NCBI GenBank assembly: GCA_905182905.1
Contig: CAJJDH010000002.1
Coordinates: 1 to 64,000 of the forward strand
Length of the DNA: 64,000 bases
From: a marine gamma proteobacterium HTCC2089
GTDB taxonomy: Bacteria > Pseudomonadota > Gammaproteobacteria > Pseudomonadales > Azotimanducaceae
Direction of reading: 5' to 3'
In this document: positions 17,877 through 27,112 of the stretch, piece after piece
Layout: every line of letters begins with the position of its first letter
How positions within the stretch are numbered: the stretch's first letter is position 1
Program-made: the position numbers and the translations under genes
Notes under the pieces: model-generated
Databases searched by the model: none
The model's input: only the letters and a program-made list of their open reading frames with translations
What the model was told of the DNA's origin: nothing

Positions 17877-19913
17877 ATGAATGATCTCTCTCAAATCCCA
17901 CCATTAGTAGGTGTTTTGGGTTTACTTGTCTCGTTTGTGATTTACGCCATCGTACGAAGTTACGATCCAGGCACGGACGCGTTAAAAAAGATTGCTGATG
18001 CGATACACGAAGGTGCCATGGTTTTCATGCGCCGCGAGTACTCCATGCTGTCTATGTTTGCAGTCGTGTTGTTAATCGGCATTTACTTTACTGACGGACT
18101 CGGTCCTAAGACCGCAATCGCATTTTTAGCGGGTGCGCTGTCTTCTATGCTTGCTGGTTGGTTCGGTATGTATACCGCTACTCAGGCAAATGTCAGGACC
18201 ACTACGGCCGCTCATAACTCTGGCCAAGCGGCAGCGTTATCAGTAGCTTTCTTCGGCGGCTCTATCATGGGCTTAGCCGTTGCCTCCTTGGGCTTGATGG
18301 GCCTAGGACTTGTTTATTGGTACTTCGGTGGCGATCCTGAAACGGTTCACCACATCCACGGCTTTGGTATGGGCGCTTCAGTTGTCGCACTGTTCTCCAG
18401 AGTGGGCGGCGGTATTTACACTAAGAGCGCCGATGTTGGTGCTGACTTGGTTGGTAAGTTAGAGCAAGGTATTCCTGAAGATGATCCCCGCAACCCTGGC
18501 GTTATTGCCGACAACGTTGGTGACAACGTTGGTGACGTTGCTGGCATGGGTTCAGATATCTTTGAATCCTATTGCGGCTCTATGATCGCAACCATCGCAA
18601 TTGCTGCAACGCTTGCAACAGGTTCGTTAAGTTTGTTGGTACCAGGAGCTAGTGAGAGCGATGCACAAGCAGCGCTTATGTTCCTACCATTAGCATTGGC
18701 CTCAACCGGTCTTATTGCCTCTATTATCGGTATCGGTATTGTGCGCGGTTTCTCAGCGGCCAATCCCGCGGTAGCACTACGCATTGGTATGGTCGGCACC
18801 CCGATTCTATTTATTGTCGCAGGTTACTTCTTACTCCAAGGTCTAGGTGTATCTAACAACATCTGGCTTTCAGTTGTATTTGGCGCTGCTGGCGGCGTTG
18901 GCATTGGTCTGATCACTGAGTACTACACCTCAGCTGCTCCGGTAGTGAAAATTGCAGAATCTGGCAAAACTGGTCCAGCTACCGTAATGATCACAGGTCT
19001 TGCGGTTGGCATGCAGTCTGTAGTGGGTCCATTACTTATCATTTGCGGCATCATTTTTGTTTCAACTGAATTAGCCGGCCTCTATGGAGTTGGTGTTGCA
19101 GCTGTTGGTCTTTTAGCCACAGTGGGTATGACCATGGCAGTAGACGCATACGGCCCAATCGCAGACAACGCTGGCGGCATTGCTGAAATGGGTGGACTGG
19201 GCGAAGACACCAGAGCCATCACCGATTCATTGGATGAGTTGGGCAACACTACTGCGGCAATGGGTAAAGGTTTTGCTATTGGCGCAGCGGCATTAGCGGC
19301 ACTGGCTATTATTGCAGCCTTTGTAGAAACCATCAGTGCGCAGCGCGGTGGAGAATTTATTCTGCATATCGGCGACCCAATGGTACTCATCGGATTATTC
19401 ATCGGTGGCATGGTACCGTTCCTAATTGCCAGCATGACCATGACATCTGTGGGCGAAGCGGCGATGGAAATGATCGAAGAAATTCGCCGCCAATTCCGTG
19501 AAATCCCAGGTCTAATGGAAGGCACCGCAGACCCTGACAGCGCCAAGTGTGTTGATATTGCGACCACTGCGGCACTAAGACGTATGCTGGCTCCTGGTAT
19601 TATCGCCGTTGCTGTGCCGATTGTAGTTGGCTTTGGCCTTGGCGCTGAAGCCCTCGGCGGCTGCCTTGGTGGCGCACTTCTAGGCTGCGTACTTCTTGCG
19701 CTGACCATGGCAAATGCCGGTGGCGCATGGGATAACGCTAAGAAATACGTTGAGAAAGGCAATCTGGGTGGCAAGGGCTCTGAAGTTCATGCCGCGGCAG
19801 TAGTTGGCGATACAGTAGGCGACCCGTTCAAGGACACCTCGGGCCCAGCTATGAACATCCTGATCAATGTAATGGCTATTGTCAGCTTGGTAATTGCACC
19901 TGTACTAAGTTAA
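17877..19913 (+). CDS. hppA: Membrane-bound, K+-dependent ion-pumping pyrophosphatase
   Basis: Couples hydrolysis of pyrophosphate to H+ or Na+ export across the inner membrane. I use the ATG at 17877, preceded by GGGGAC, rather than the TTG 12 bp upstream. The protein has about 16 helices; the catalytic loops [20 protein letters not shown] and [15 protein letters not shown] bind Mg-PPi, with a second Asp-rich site in [19 protein letters not shown]. The motif [11 protein letters not shown] has Ala where K+-independent enzymes carry Lys, placing it in the K+-dependent class; whether it pumps H+ or Na+ cannot be decided by eye. A soluble pyrophosphatase and a PPi-dependent kinase lie within 6 kb. 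Confidence 0.95.
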   Translation: MNDLSQIPPLVGVLGLLVSFVIYAIVRSYDPGTDALKKIADAIHEGAMVFMRREYSMLSMFAVVLLIGIYFTDGLGPKTAIAFLAGALSSMLAGWFGMYTATQANVRTTTAAHNSGQAAALSVAFFGGSIMGLAVASLGLMGLGLVYWYFGGDPETVHHIHGFGMGASVVALFSRVGGGIYTKSADVGADLVGKLEQGIPEDDPRNPGVIADNVGDNVGDVAGMGSDIFESYCGSMIATIAIAATLATGSLSLLVPGASESDAQAALMFLPLALASTGLIASIIGIGIVRGFSAANPAVALRIGMVGTPILFIVAGYFLLQGLGVSNNIWLSVVFGAAGGVGIGLITEYYTSAAPVVKIAESGKTGPATVMITGLAVGMQSVVGPLLIICGIIFVSTELAGLYGVGVAAVGLLATVGMTMAVDAYGPIADNAGGIAEMGGLGEDTRAITDSLDELGNTTAAMGKGFAIGAAALAALAIIAAFVETISAQRGGEFILHIGDPMVLIGLFIGGMVPFLIASMTMTSVGEAAMEMIEEIRRQFREIPGLMEGTADPDSAKCVDIATTAALRRMLAPGIIAVAVPIVVGFGLGAEALGGCLGGALLGCVLLALTMANAGGAWDNAKKYVEKGNLGGKGSEVHAAAVVGDTVGDPFKDTSGPAMNILINVMAIVSLVIAPVLS

Positions 19914-19932
19914 GCATTAGTAGTTTGTTTAG

Positions 19933-19957
19933 GAAAAGGGGCTTCGGCCCCTTTTTT
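19933..19957 (+). terminator. Intrinsic terminator of hppA
   Basis: A GC-rich stem AAAAGGGGC / GCCCCTTTT with a UUCG tetraloop is followed by a T-run (CCCCTTTTTTG), about 20 bp after the hppA stop. It also faces the end of the convergent minus-strand gene. Confidence 0.9.
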
Positions 19958-19967
19958 GTGTCCGATG

Positions 19968-20360
19968 CTAATCTGTTTTTTCAATATCTAACATTGACCC
20001 TAATGCCTCCCAAGACTTTATGTTATGCCGCTGAAAACCCAATTGAAGCGCTCGAGCGATAACTGCGCCAATAAGTGCGCCAAGCAACATTGAGACTAGT
20101 GCTAAATCCAAGTTTGAATATTCAAGGCTGCGCCAAAATAGCAATTTGAGTATTAGAAAAGGAATAAGCGTAGTAGTGCAGGTAAACAGTAAAAAATTGC
20201 TCATAGGAGTTTGTAGCAGAGGTGGTTTCAAGCGGACACCAAACAACGCCAAAAAGCGATGTGTTATGGGGAATATTGTATGTTTAGATATACCGGCTTG
20301 ATCTTGATCAGCCCTTGCAAGTTCTAAGTGCCTCAAAAATTCGTCGCGTGTCTGAGTCAT
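19968..20360 (-). CDS. Small two-helix membrane protein, possibly DUF6404-like
   Basis: Protein of 130 aa with a soluble N-terminus (RDEFLRHLELARADQDQAGI), then two transmembrane segments at about 58-75 and 86-107, and a short soluble end. The layout resembles the DUF6404-type small membrane proteins, a tentative link from memory of the pattern. No function is known. Its upstream region holds a hexanucleotide repeat and a 16-bp palindrome. It is convergent with hppA. Confidence 0.6.
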   Translation of the reverse strand: MTQTRDEFLRHLELARADQDQAGISKHTIFPITHRFLALFGVRLKPPLLQTPMSNFLLFTCTTTLIPFLILKLLFWRSLEYSNLDLALVSMLLGALIGAVIARALQLGFQRHNIKSWEALGSMLDIEKTD

Positions 20361-20428
20361 ATTCAGTAATACCGAGCGTTACCGCCGTAACGCAAGCTTG
20401 CCCTATTAACCAATGTGAGGACCCTTGA

Positions 20429-20444
20429 GTACTGGTACCAGTAC
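20429..20444. promoter_or_regulatory. Perfect 16-bp palindrome, candidate operator
   Basis: GTACTGGTACCAGTAC reads the same on both strands. It lies about 70 bp upstream of the small membrane protein start at 20360 and 24 bp from the hexamer repeat. It has the size of a dimeric repressor site, but no regulator is identified. Confidence 0.4.
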
Positions 20445-20468
20445 CCACCGCTGCTCGTTACAAACGCT

Positions 20469-20504
20469 ATTTTTATTTTTATTTTTATTTTTATTTTTAT
20501 TTTT
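20469..20504. repeat. Perfect hexanucleotide tandem repeat (ATTTTT)6
   Basis: Six uninterrupted copies of ATTTTT fill 20469-20504. On the minus strand they would read as alternating Ile-Lys in a short open frame (20363-20563) that I do not believe is a gene. The tract lies 109-144 bp upstream of the small membrane protein and 140 bp downstream of the end of the phospholipase-like gene. Confidence 0.9.
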
Positions 20505-20643
20505 CTGGATCTTCTACGATCTTTTGTAAACACCTCGCTTACTGGGCGAACTATATCAAACAATTAGCCGTAGGTAGCTTATTTCCTCCAATTTCCAAAT
20601 AATTTGCCAGTAAGTACGCTAACAATTGCTCGCACCAGCAAAA

Positions 20644-21093
20644 TTATTGGCCTTGGATGAAGAGCATGCGCGCTACTTGCGCCTCTTCTTCAGCGGATAA
20701 CGCTGGGTAACCTCTGGGGTAGGGCCAGCCATAACCCCAGCGAAATGGCGTGGGTAACCACGGGGCTCCGCCAACCGAAACACCCATCCACATCAACTTT
20801 GCTAGTTGAGGAGAGTCCTTAGACGCTACGCATTGTTGCAAAGCATCGTCCGCTGCGCGCCGCTGCGAAAGAGTCCCGCCACGCCAATAGGACAAATCAT
20901 GATCTCGGCAACAACTCAGCCAAAGAGTTTCTTTGGCACGACTACCGTCTGGGAACATGCTGCAACCGTCAGAGCGGAATGGCAGCAACTCTCCTGCAAG
21001 CGTATTGCCTGCACTGAAACCCAGCAAAACTAGAACAATGAATCTAAAAAATCGAAGTAGACCTTTACTCTGTTGCAATAAACACGCTCCCAA
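20644..21093 (-). CDS. Secreted phospholipase A2-like protein with CCxxHD motif
   Basis: Small secreted protein of 149 aa. An N-terminal basic and hydrophobic stretch ending near TLAGE is a signal peptide. The mature part carries SDGCSMFPDG and LSCCRDHDLSYW; the CCxxHD motif is that of the catalytic helix of secreted phospholipases A2, with the His-Asp pair and disulfide cysteines. The canonical calcium loop is not obvious, so catalytic activity is an inference. The C-terminus is Pro/Trp/Gly-rich (WGYGWPYPRGYP). Families with this motif are often annotated as hypothetical. Confidence 0.65.
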   Translation of the reverse strand: MGACLLQQSKGLLRFFRFIVLVLLGFSAGNTLAGELLPFRSDGCSMFPDGSRAKETLWLSCCRDHDLSYWRGGTLSQRRAADDALQQCVASKDSPQLAKLMWMGVSVGGAPWLPTPFRWGYGWPYPRGYPALSAEEEAQVARMLFIQGQ

Positions 21094-21155
21094 TCAGCCA
21101 AAGTACAATCCCATTACTTTTACGTTTTGGTTCAAGTCCAATTTTAAAGCTGGCG

Positions 21156-22391
21156 TTAAAACCTCAGCAATTTAGCAAATACATCGATATGGCCTTGGGC
21201 TTTTGCCTCATCCTGAGGGATACCGGTGACATTGATACGGCAGCGATTACCCGCTATCACCGGATAAATGTGCGCCTCATAAAACGCTTCTTCACAACCG
21301 TCTATGGCAAATAAGTTGCGGAACATTCCCGCATATTGGCTTGTAAAGGCCTCTGCCAACGGATGTCCCTGCAAGAGTTCTTTCCACAACTTCTGAGCCT
21401 GGGCCAACCGCTGCAGGGTTTCACCATGTTCAAGTTCTAAAACGGACCGATTTTCCACTAGGCCGCGAATAAAACCTCTAGTAGCCGGATGCTCAAATGC
21501 AGAACCACGGCTGCGATTTACGGTAATCATGGCGCTCTCTAAAAGCTTCCGCTTGTTCGCATCTGGCTCATAAACTAGTGTCAACCCGCAAGGGCGCAGC
21601 GCAAATGAACGAAAAGCTTTTGTTGGACTCAAGGCGATAGAAACTGAGCAACCACTCTGCAAGAAGGGTAGAAGGTAGTGGTCACTACTACGCTGCATTA
21701 CCGCATCGTAGCCTTGGTTTTGCAGCACTTCGGCATTTTCAAATCCGGGATAAGCGCGATCTAGAATAATGGGTAGCCCTTTGCGCGCAGCAGCGTCAGC
21801 GCGAGTTTGAATAATGTCGCTGGAACAAATGTAACCCGTAGAATTATGTGGGCCCGCCTGCATGATGGTTATTGCGGTAGGACGCAAAATATCCTCCGCT
21901 TGCAGTGCGTAGGACGCAAAACCAACTCGATTACTAGCGGCAATAGACTGATAAACGGGCCAAGACAATTCCTCCACAGCCAAAGCCGAAATTTGCTCAT
22001 TCATCATCAAATACAACTGCACCGCTGTGTTGACGGCTCCAGTGCCGGCATCAGATGGGGTCACCAAAAGAAAATCTTGCCAGTAACTTTCAGGAATACG
22101 CTGCCAACTTAAAACCTGCTGAAGTAATTCTGCCTGCAATGGTTTTGAGCTTAGATAGGTGGCCTCTAAGCCATCATTGCTAGCGCGTAGTGTTTGCGCC
22201 ACCAGTTCTGGGGACGTAGGCATGGGACCACCAAAGCCATCTAGGATAATGCCAATTCCGTAATTGGCTGCATGACGATCTGCTCTAGCCAAAATGTCCG
22301 CTACTTGATTTACATCAGCACCGCCATCGCGCAACTCCTTGGCTCTGCTAGCAACTCCACTAGCCGAAAACTTTTCTTCTACATGAATCAC
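21156..22391 (-). CDS. PLP-dependent aminotransferase, aromatic/aspartate type, divergent
   Basis: Fold-type I aminotransferase-like protein of 411 aa. It aligns with the aspartate/tyrosine aminotransferase layout: AGPHNSTGY (Asn of the HNPTG motif), LDRAYPGFE (Asp-x-x-Tyr contacting the PLP ring), SPTKAFRSF with the Schiff-base Lys, and ALRPCG at the phosphate-binding Arg. The C-terminal RCRINVTGI holds the carboxylate-binding Arg. The sequence is far from TyrB or AspC, so the amino-acid substrate is open. It is alone on its strand apart from the 16-bp-separated GFA-type gene upstream. Confidence 0.75.
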   Translation of the reverse strand: MIHVEEKFSASGVASRAKELRDGGADVNQVADILARADRHAANYGIGIILDGFGGPMPTSPELVAQTLRASNDGLEATYLSSKPLQAELLQQVLSWQRIPESYWQDFLLVTPSDAGTGAVNTAVQLYLMMNEQISALAVEELSWPVYQSIAASNRVGFASYALQAEDILRPTAITIMQAGPHNSTGYICSSDIIQTRADAAARKGLPIILDRAYPGFENAEVLQNQGYDAVMQRSSDHYLLPFLQSGCSVSIALSPTKAFRSFALRPCGLTLVYEPDANKRKLLESAMITVNRSRGSAFEHPATRGFIRGLVENRSVLELEHGETLQRLAQAQKLWKELLQGHPLAEAFTSQYAGMFRNLFAIDGCEEAFYEAHIYPVIAGNRCRINVTGIPQDEAKAQGHIDVFAKLLRF

Positions 22392-22407
22392 AATTGCGCC
22401 CTAGCTA

Positions 22408-22836
22408 TTATCTTTTGCTTCCATGAGGCCGCATCAGCGCACTCTTTGGACCTTTACTATAATGAGGCAACTCTTCTCCATAGCGCAACCAAGACGGCGA
22501 GTGGGAATACCAAATGTGCGTGGACGGCATCACTCCTGGGTCGGAATCCACAGCCCCCATACGCAATATCACATATGCTAAGTGAGACCATTCAGCAATA
22601 AGGTGGGTGCCGCAGGCTCGGCAAAAATGCCGCCGCTTTCCAGGCGAAGATTCAAAATTGCGAATCAATGCGTGACCTCGAAGCCAGCGAAAGTGCTCGC
22701 GATAAACCCTAGCAGTAGAGGAGTAACTGCTGGCATGAACGCTACGACAGGTCTTACAATGACAATGACATATTGGCCCGTCCAGCTGGTCTGCTTCGTA
22801 GGCAACCTTTCCACATGCGCAACTACCTAAAATCAT
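22408..22836 (-). CDS. GFA-family zinc protein (CENP-V/glutathione-dependent formaldehyde-activating type)
   Basis: Small zinc protein of 142 aa from the ATG at 22836, preceded by GAGG; a start 30 bp earlier is possible. Cysteine pairs SCACGKV, CHCKTC and FCRACGTHL are the GFA zinc ligands. The family includes Gfa, proposed to join formaldehyde to glutathione, but most members have no known activity. It lies directly upstream of the aminotransferase gene (16 bp), suggesting co-transcription. Confidence 0.85.
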   Translation of the reverse strand: MILGSCACGKVAYEADQLDGPICHCHCKTCRSVHASSYSSTARVYREHFRWLRGHALIRNFESSPGKRRHFCRACGTHLIAEWSHLAYVILRMGAVDSDPGVMPSTHIWYSHSPSWLRYGEELPHYSKGPKSALMRPHGSKR

Positions 22837-23132
22837 AACAAGGGTCCTCAAAGCGACGAGAGGCAAACATCATCGCTACATTATAAGCGTTAGCAACTTA
22901 GCCCAGACTCACCGCTGTCAGACACACGACCAATGGTCATTCTTATTTCCAGCACAAAAATCAGACCAAGGCCCCTTGCAGAATCTTTTATAGAAAGAAA
23001 AGGTGAGGAGGGAGATAGGGCTGAATGCGGCTAAAGAAAAAATTTTCATGTTTTTTTTCATCTGATGCTTTTTCTAATACTTTGGATAGGTACAATGCCG
23101 CCTCCAAAAATTGAGCAGTAGCAGGAAACTCC

Positions 23133-23672
23133 ATGAACATTGAATCAATTCCTCCAGGTAAAGACGCACCGAACGATGTAAACGTCGTCATTGAAGTACC
23201 TGTTGGTGGAGAGCCCATTAAGTATGAAATGGACAAATCGTCAGGCGCATTGTTTGTAGACCGGTTTCTTTACACTTCCATGCGCTACCCGGGCAACTAC
23301 GGATTTGTACCTAATACACTTTCTGATGACGGCGATGCGATAGACGTATTGGTTGCCAGCACTCGAGCAATTACACCCGGCGCTGTAATCAACTGCCGCC
23401 CAATCGGTGTATTGATCATGAAAGATGAGGCTGGACAGGATGAGAAAGTTATAGCAGTACCTTCAAGCAAACTCACCTTGCGCTATGAAGAAATTGAAAA
23501 CGTATCTGACCTACCAAAGATAACACTCGATCAAATTGAGCATTTTTTTGCTCATTACAAAGATCTTGAAAGTGACAAGTGGGTTCAGTTAGACCGTTGG
23601 GGGGACGCGGCAGAAGCGCGAGATCTGATTAGCCAAGCTATGAGTGCTTACGCGGCTGCGACTGAGAAGTAA
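23133..23672 (+). CDS. ppa: Soluble inorganic pyrophosphatase
   Basis: Family I Mg-dependent pyrophosphatase, 179 aa, hydrolysing PPi released by biosynthesis. Motifs are [40 protein letters not shown] (active-site Tyr, Asp cluster), DVLVAS and [11 protein letters not shown]. Length matches the hexameric bacterial form. It is convergent with the PPi-dependent phosphofructokinase, which uses the same substrate. Confidence 0.95.
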   Translation: MNIESIPPGKDAPNDVNVVIEVPVGGEPIKYEMDKSSGALFVDRFLYTSMRYPGNYGFVPNTLSDDGDAIDVLVASTRAITPGAVINCRPIGVLIMKDEAGQDEKVIAVPSSKLTLRYEEIENVSDLPKITLDQIEHFFAHYKDLESDKWVQLDRWGDAAEARDLISQAMSAYAAATEK

Positions 23673-23684
23673 ACTTGGCTAGGC

Positions 23685-23728
23685 AGCAAAGGGTGTGGAT
23701 CTTGTCTCCACGCCCTCTTCGCTTTGCT
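23685..23728. terminator. Bidirectional terminator between ppa and pfp
   Basis: A long hairpin lies between the convergent genes: inner arms GGGTGTGGA (23691-23699) and TCCACGCCC (23707-23715) with one G-T pair, and outer arms AGCAAAG and CTTTGCT. It would stop transcription from both sides, although the T-runs are short. Confidence 0.7.
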
Positions 23729-23745
23729 AATACTCTATAGTCGAC

Positions 23746-25005
23746 CTACCATTTTTCTGGCAGTTTCTTCGGCAGCAGTTGATTCTTCAATGTCACGTAT
23801 TGAGGCAAGCCATTTTTGTAAACTGGATGATCTTCGCCAGCAATCAGCGGTGACAAATATTTGCGCGCCTTAGCCGTTATGCCGAACCCGTCTTTGCTGA
23901 TAAAACTCTTCGGCATAAATTTTTCTACATTCGCTACCTTGGCCAACTTAGCCTCACCAATCTTCCACTTGTACGGACTATCGCTGGTACGAACTATAAT
24001 TGGCATAACCGCGGTCTTACCAGCCAAAGCAAACTCAACTGCCGCCTTGCCCAATGCATAAGCCTGATTAACATCGGTGGCCGATGCTATATGGCGTGCC
24101 GAACGTTGCAGGTAATCTGATACCGCCCAGTGGTACTTATATCCAAGCTTATCTTTGACTAAGGCGGCAATAGTCGGCGCAACGCCACCCAGTTGCGCAT
24201 GACCAAAAGCATCTTTAGCAGCATCAGATTCGCCAAGAAAAGTACCATTTGCGTAGCGCGCACCCTCGGAAACCACTATGACGCAATAACCCTTTGCGGT
24301 GACAGTTGCCTTAACTTTACGCAAAAATGCTTGTTTATTGAATGGCACTTCCGGCAGCAAAATAATATGTGGTGCGTCACCCTCATTGGTCTGGGCCAAG
24401 GCGCTAGCTGCGGCTATCCACCCGGCATGACGTCCCATAACTTCCAGTACAAACACCTTGGTAGAGGACTCACACATAGAAGCAACATCAAGTGCCGCCT
24501 CGCGAGTTGAAGTTGCCACATACTTAGCCACCGAACCAAAACCAGGGCAGCAATCGGTGAAGGGCAAATCGTTATCTACGGTCTTGGGGATACCAATACA
24601 TTGCAGGGGATACTTTCTTTGGCGACTAACCTGAGCCATTTTATTCGCCGTATCCTGAGAGTCGCCGCCACCGTTATAAAAGAAATAGCGAATGTTATGC
24701 GCACTGAATACATCAATCAGACGGTTATATTCGCGAGCGTCTTCCTCCGGGGACTTAAGCTTAAACCTACAAGATCCAAAAGCACCGCCGGGCGTGCTGC
24801 GTAATCCAGCGATATCTTTTTTGCTCTCTTTGGAGGTATCAAGTAACTCTTCGCGTAGAGCGCCGATAATGCCGTTGCGACCGGCATATACTTTCCCAAT
24901 CTCATCTTTGTGGGCCCTAGCAGTCTCAATGACACCGCACGCGGAGGCATTGATTACGGCAGTAACACCGCCTGACTGAGCATAAAACGCGTTGGGCTTG
25001 GGCAT
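23746..25005 (-). CDS. pfp: Pyrophosphate-dependent 6-phosphofructokinase
   Basis: Reversibly phosphorylates fructose 6-phosphate with PPi in place of ATP, usable in glycolysis and gluconeogenesis. The 419-aa protein has YNGGGDSQDT at residues 111-120; the Asp in place of the Gly of ATP enzymes (GGDGS) marks a PPi type. PKTVDNDLP gives the catalytic Asp residues and VMGRHAGWIAA the sugar-binding segment. It is convergent with ppa and 4 kb from the membrane pyrophosphatase. The start ATG at 25005 has AAAGG-like purines upstream. Confidence 0.92.
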   Translation of the reverse strand: MPKPNAFYAQSGGVTAVINASACGVIETARAHKDEIGKVYAGRNGIIGALREELLDTSKESKKDIAGLRSTPGGAFGSCRFKLKSPEEDAREYNRLIDVFSAHNIRYFFYNGGGDSQDTANKMAQVSRQRKYPLQCIGIPKTVDNDLPFTDCCPGFGSVAKYVATSTREAALDVASMCESSTKVFVLEVMGRHAGWIAAASALAQTNEGDAPHIILLPEVPFNKQAFLRKVKATVTAKGYCVIVVSEGARYANGTFLGESDAAKDAFGHAQLGGVAPTIAALVKDKLGYKYHWAVSDYLQRSARHIASATDVNQAYALGKAAVEFALAGKTAVMPIIVRTSDSPYKWKIGEAKLAKVANVEKFMPKSFISKDGFGITAKARKYLSPLIAGEDHPVYKNGLPQYVTLKNQLLPKKLPEKW

Positions 25006-25099
25006 CTAACATCCAAAAGGTTCATGAATAGAAACCCAATTGTCGGCGAACCAGCAAAATTGTGCGACAATTTCCGTCAATAAAACTCAGAAAAATAAT

Positions 25100-25603
25100 A
25101 TGCAGGCAATTTTTTCGATCTTTTGGCGCATAACTAGCCTTCAAGACGGACCAGAAACTGTACCAGCAAATAACACGCTGCTGGCTCTAATAGCCGTGGG
25201 CAACGTTTTTGTCAGCTTATGCGTCTCCTTGGCTTTCGGTGAACAAGGTTTCGCTAAAGTGGCGACCACCATCGTGATCAACCTTGCTGCGTTAGCTGTC
25301 ATTTTGGCGGGATTGCTGGCCATGATGGGTAAGTACGCAAGGCTTAACCAGACCCTCACCGCCTATTTGGGTTGTGACCTATTGCTCAACGTTTTTATCG
25401 CAATTGCTATTGGCGTTTCCAAACTAGCAGGCGTAGATTTGATCAGTTACATAGCGCTCATTGCGCTAGTTTGGAGTATTGCAGTGTTCGGTCTAATTTT
25501 TAGCCGCGCCTTAGAAATACATATGCTTCTAGGCAGCTGCCTAGCACTGGTGCTTATCATACTGACATTTTCATTGAGTCAAACGATCGTCGGTTACAAT
25601 TAG
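25100..25603 (+). CDS. Hypothetical membrane protein upstream of mpl
   Basis: Hydrophobic protein of about 167 aa from the ATG at 25100 (an in-frame start at 25040 is less likely). It has four to five predicted transmembrane helices (about residues 26-48, 53-76, 86-106, 113-130 and 137-158, counted from this start) and a short soluble start (MQAIFSIFWRITSLQDGPE). Its 70-bp distance to mpl and shared direction suggest linked expression, but no role is known. I do not recognise a named family. Confidence 0.7.
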   Translation: MQAIFSIFWRITSLQDGPETVPANNTLLALIAVGNVFVSLCVSLAFGEQGFAKVATTIVINLAALAVILAGLLAMMGKYARLNQTLTAYLGCDLLLNVFIAIAIGVSKLAGVDLISYIALIALVWSIAVFGLIFSRALEIHMLLGSCLALVLIILTFSLSQTIVGYN

Positions 25604-25673
25604 GCAAACGCTAGCAACTCGATAAACTGCCCATGATCAGCTGCCCAACTATATCCAAGGGATCAATGAAATA

Positions 25674-27095
25674 ATGCAACAACGTCTCTACTTCTTAGGC
25701 ATTGGCGGCACGCTAATGGGCAGCTTAGCCCTACTCGCAAAGGAAATGGGCCATATAGTTAGCGGCAGCGACAATGCTATTTACCCGCCTATGTCCGACC
25801 AATTGGCCGCAGCAAAAATAGAAGTTTATGAGGGCTTCACTGCAGAACAATTGGAGCCGGCGCCAGACCAAATTATTATTGGTAATGCAGGCCTGCCTAG
25901 GGGTAACCCAGCGGTAGAGTATATTTTGAACAAGGGTTTGCCCTACACCTCTGGCGCTCAATGGCTTGGCGATTCTGTGCTGAAAAATCGGTGGGTGTTA
26001 GCGGTAGCAGGCACTCACGGTAAAACCACAACCGCAAGCCTATTGGCTTGGATTTTAGAATACGCGGGACTCAAACCAGGATTTTTGATTGGCGGCGCAC
26101 CGGGTAATTTTGCGCACTCGGCCCGCTTGGGAGAAACGCCTTTTTTTGTTGTTGAGGCCGACGAATACGACACCAGTTACTTTGATCGTCGCTCCAAGTT
26201 CGTGCATTACAAACCCCGCACATTAATATTGAATAACTTGGAATTCGATCACGCAGACATTTTTGCAGATATAGGGGCAATCCAAGACCAATTCCACCTA
26301 CTTATGCGAACCGTACCAGAAGAAGGTTTGGTTATAGCCCCAAGCGCCAGCGACTATATAAATGAAGTACTGGGTCGAGGTTGTTGGACACCTGTCAGTC
26401 GGGTTGGACAGAAAACTAGCAAGAAAGAATTTGCTCGCGACAACGGAGAAACTTGGACCGCGGAGAACGCGGAAGCAGACGGCAGTGCTTTTGATGTCAG
26501 CTTAAATCAAAAAGTACAAGGGCGCGTCAACTGGCCGCTAATCGGTGAACACAATATAACTAACGGTATAAACGCTATTGCGGCTGCCCGTCATGCTGGT
26601 GTTACAGCAGAAATTTGTATCGAAGCCCTGTCGCAATTCAAAGGCGTTAAACGCCGCCTTGAGGTGATTTTCGAAAACGACAATCTGGTCGTTTACGATG
26701 ATTTTGCACACCACCCCACGGCAATTCGTACAACACTACAAGGCCTGCGCAAACAGGTGGGCAGCGAAGAGATCTTAGCTGTCATTGAACCGCGTACCCA
26801 TACCATGTCGCTAGGCACCTTGAGTAATGACCTTTGCACTTGCTGCGCAGCGGCAGATGAGGTCATTTGGTTTCGCGGCGAAAACATAAAGTGGGATTTA
26901 GGAGAGGTTGTTAACCACTGCGTAGTCCCGGCAACAATGGCAGATAATGTCGCGACTCTAGTCCAAAATATCGTCAACTCAATGCCCAAAGAGGGCCAGC
27001 GCAAACGTCATGTAGTGATAATGAGCAATGGCTCATTTGGCGGCATCTACAAATTGCTGCTAACGGCTCTGGGCGCGAGCAACGACACAGAATAA
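25674..27095 (+). CDS. mpl: UDP-N-acetylmuramate:L-alanyl-gamma-D-glutamyl-meso-diaminopimelate ligase
   Basis: Recycling enzyme that attaches the tripeptide released from old peptidoglycan to UDP-MurNAc. The 473-aa Mur-ligase has LGIGGTLMGSLALLAKE at the N-terminus, the ATP loop AVAGTHGKTTTASLL near residue 113, EADEYDTSYFDRRSKF, LNNLEFDHADIF and the C-terminal VYDDFAHHPTAI typical of Mpl. The DHADIF and EYDTSYFD segments separate it from MurC. Cytoplasmic. Confidence 0.95.
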   Translation: MQQRLYFLGIGGTLMGSLALLAKEMGHIVSGSDNAIYPPMSDQLAAAKIEVYEGFTAEQLEPAPDQIIIGNAGLPRGNPAVEYILNKGLPYTSGAQWLGDSVLKNRWVLAVAGTHGKTTTASLLAWILEYAGLKPGFLIGGAPGNFAHSARLGETPFFVVEADEYDTSYFDRRSKFVHYKPRTLILNNLEFDHADIFADIGAIQDQFHLLMRTVPEEGLVIAPSASDYINEVLGRGCWTPVSRVGQKTSKKEFARDNGETWTAENAEADGSAFDVSLNQKVQGRVNWPLIGEHNITNGINAIAAARHAGVTAEICIEALSQFKGVKRRLEVIFENDNLVVYDDFAHHPTAIRTTLQGLRKQVGSEEILAVIEPRTHTMSLGTLSNDLCTCCAAADEVIWFRGENIKWDLGEVVNHCVVPATMADNVATLVQNIVNSMPKEGQRKRHVVIMSNGSFGGIYKLLLTALGASNDTE

Positions 27096-27112
27096 AAGAA
27101 GTAATTGGACTG

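Noticed and set aside
19082..19774. Long minus-strand open frame (230 codons) inside hppA
   Set aside because: It lies opposite strongly conserved pyrophosphatase sequence, is Pro/Ala/Ile-rich in a way expected from the reverse complement, and shows no motif.
20363..20563. Minus-strand frame encoding an Ile-Lys repeat
   Set aside because: Its repeat is the (ATTTTT)6 tract; the rest has no domain or ribosome site, so I list the repeat rather than a gene.
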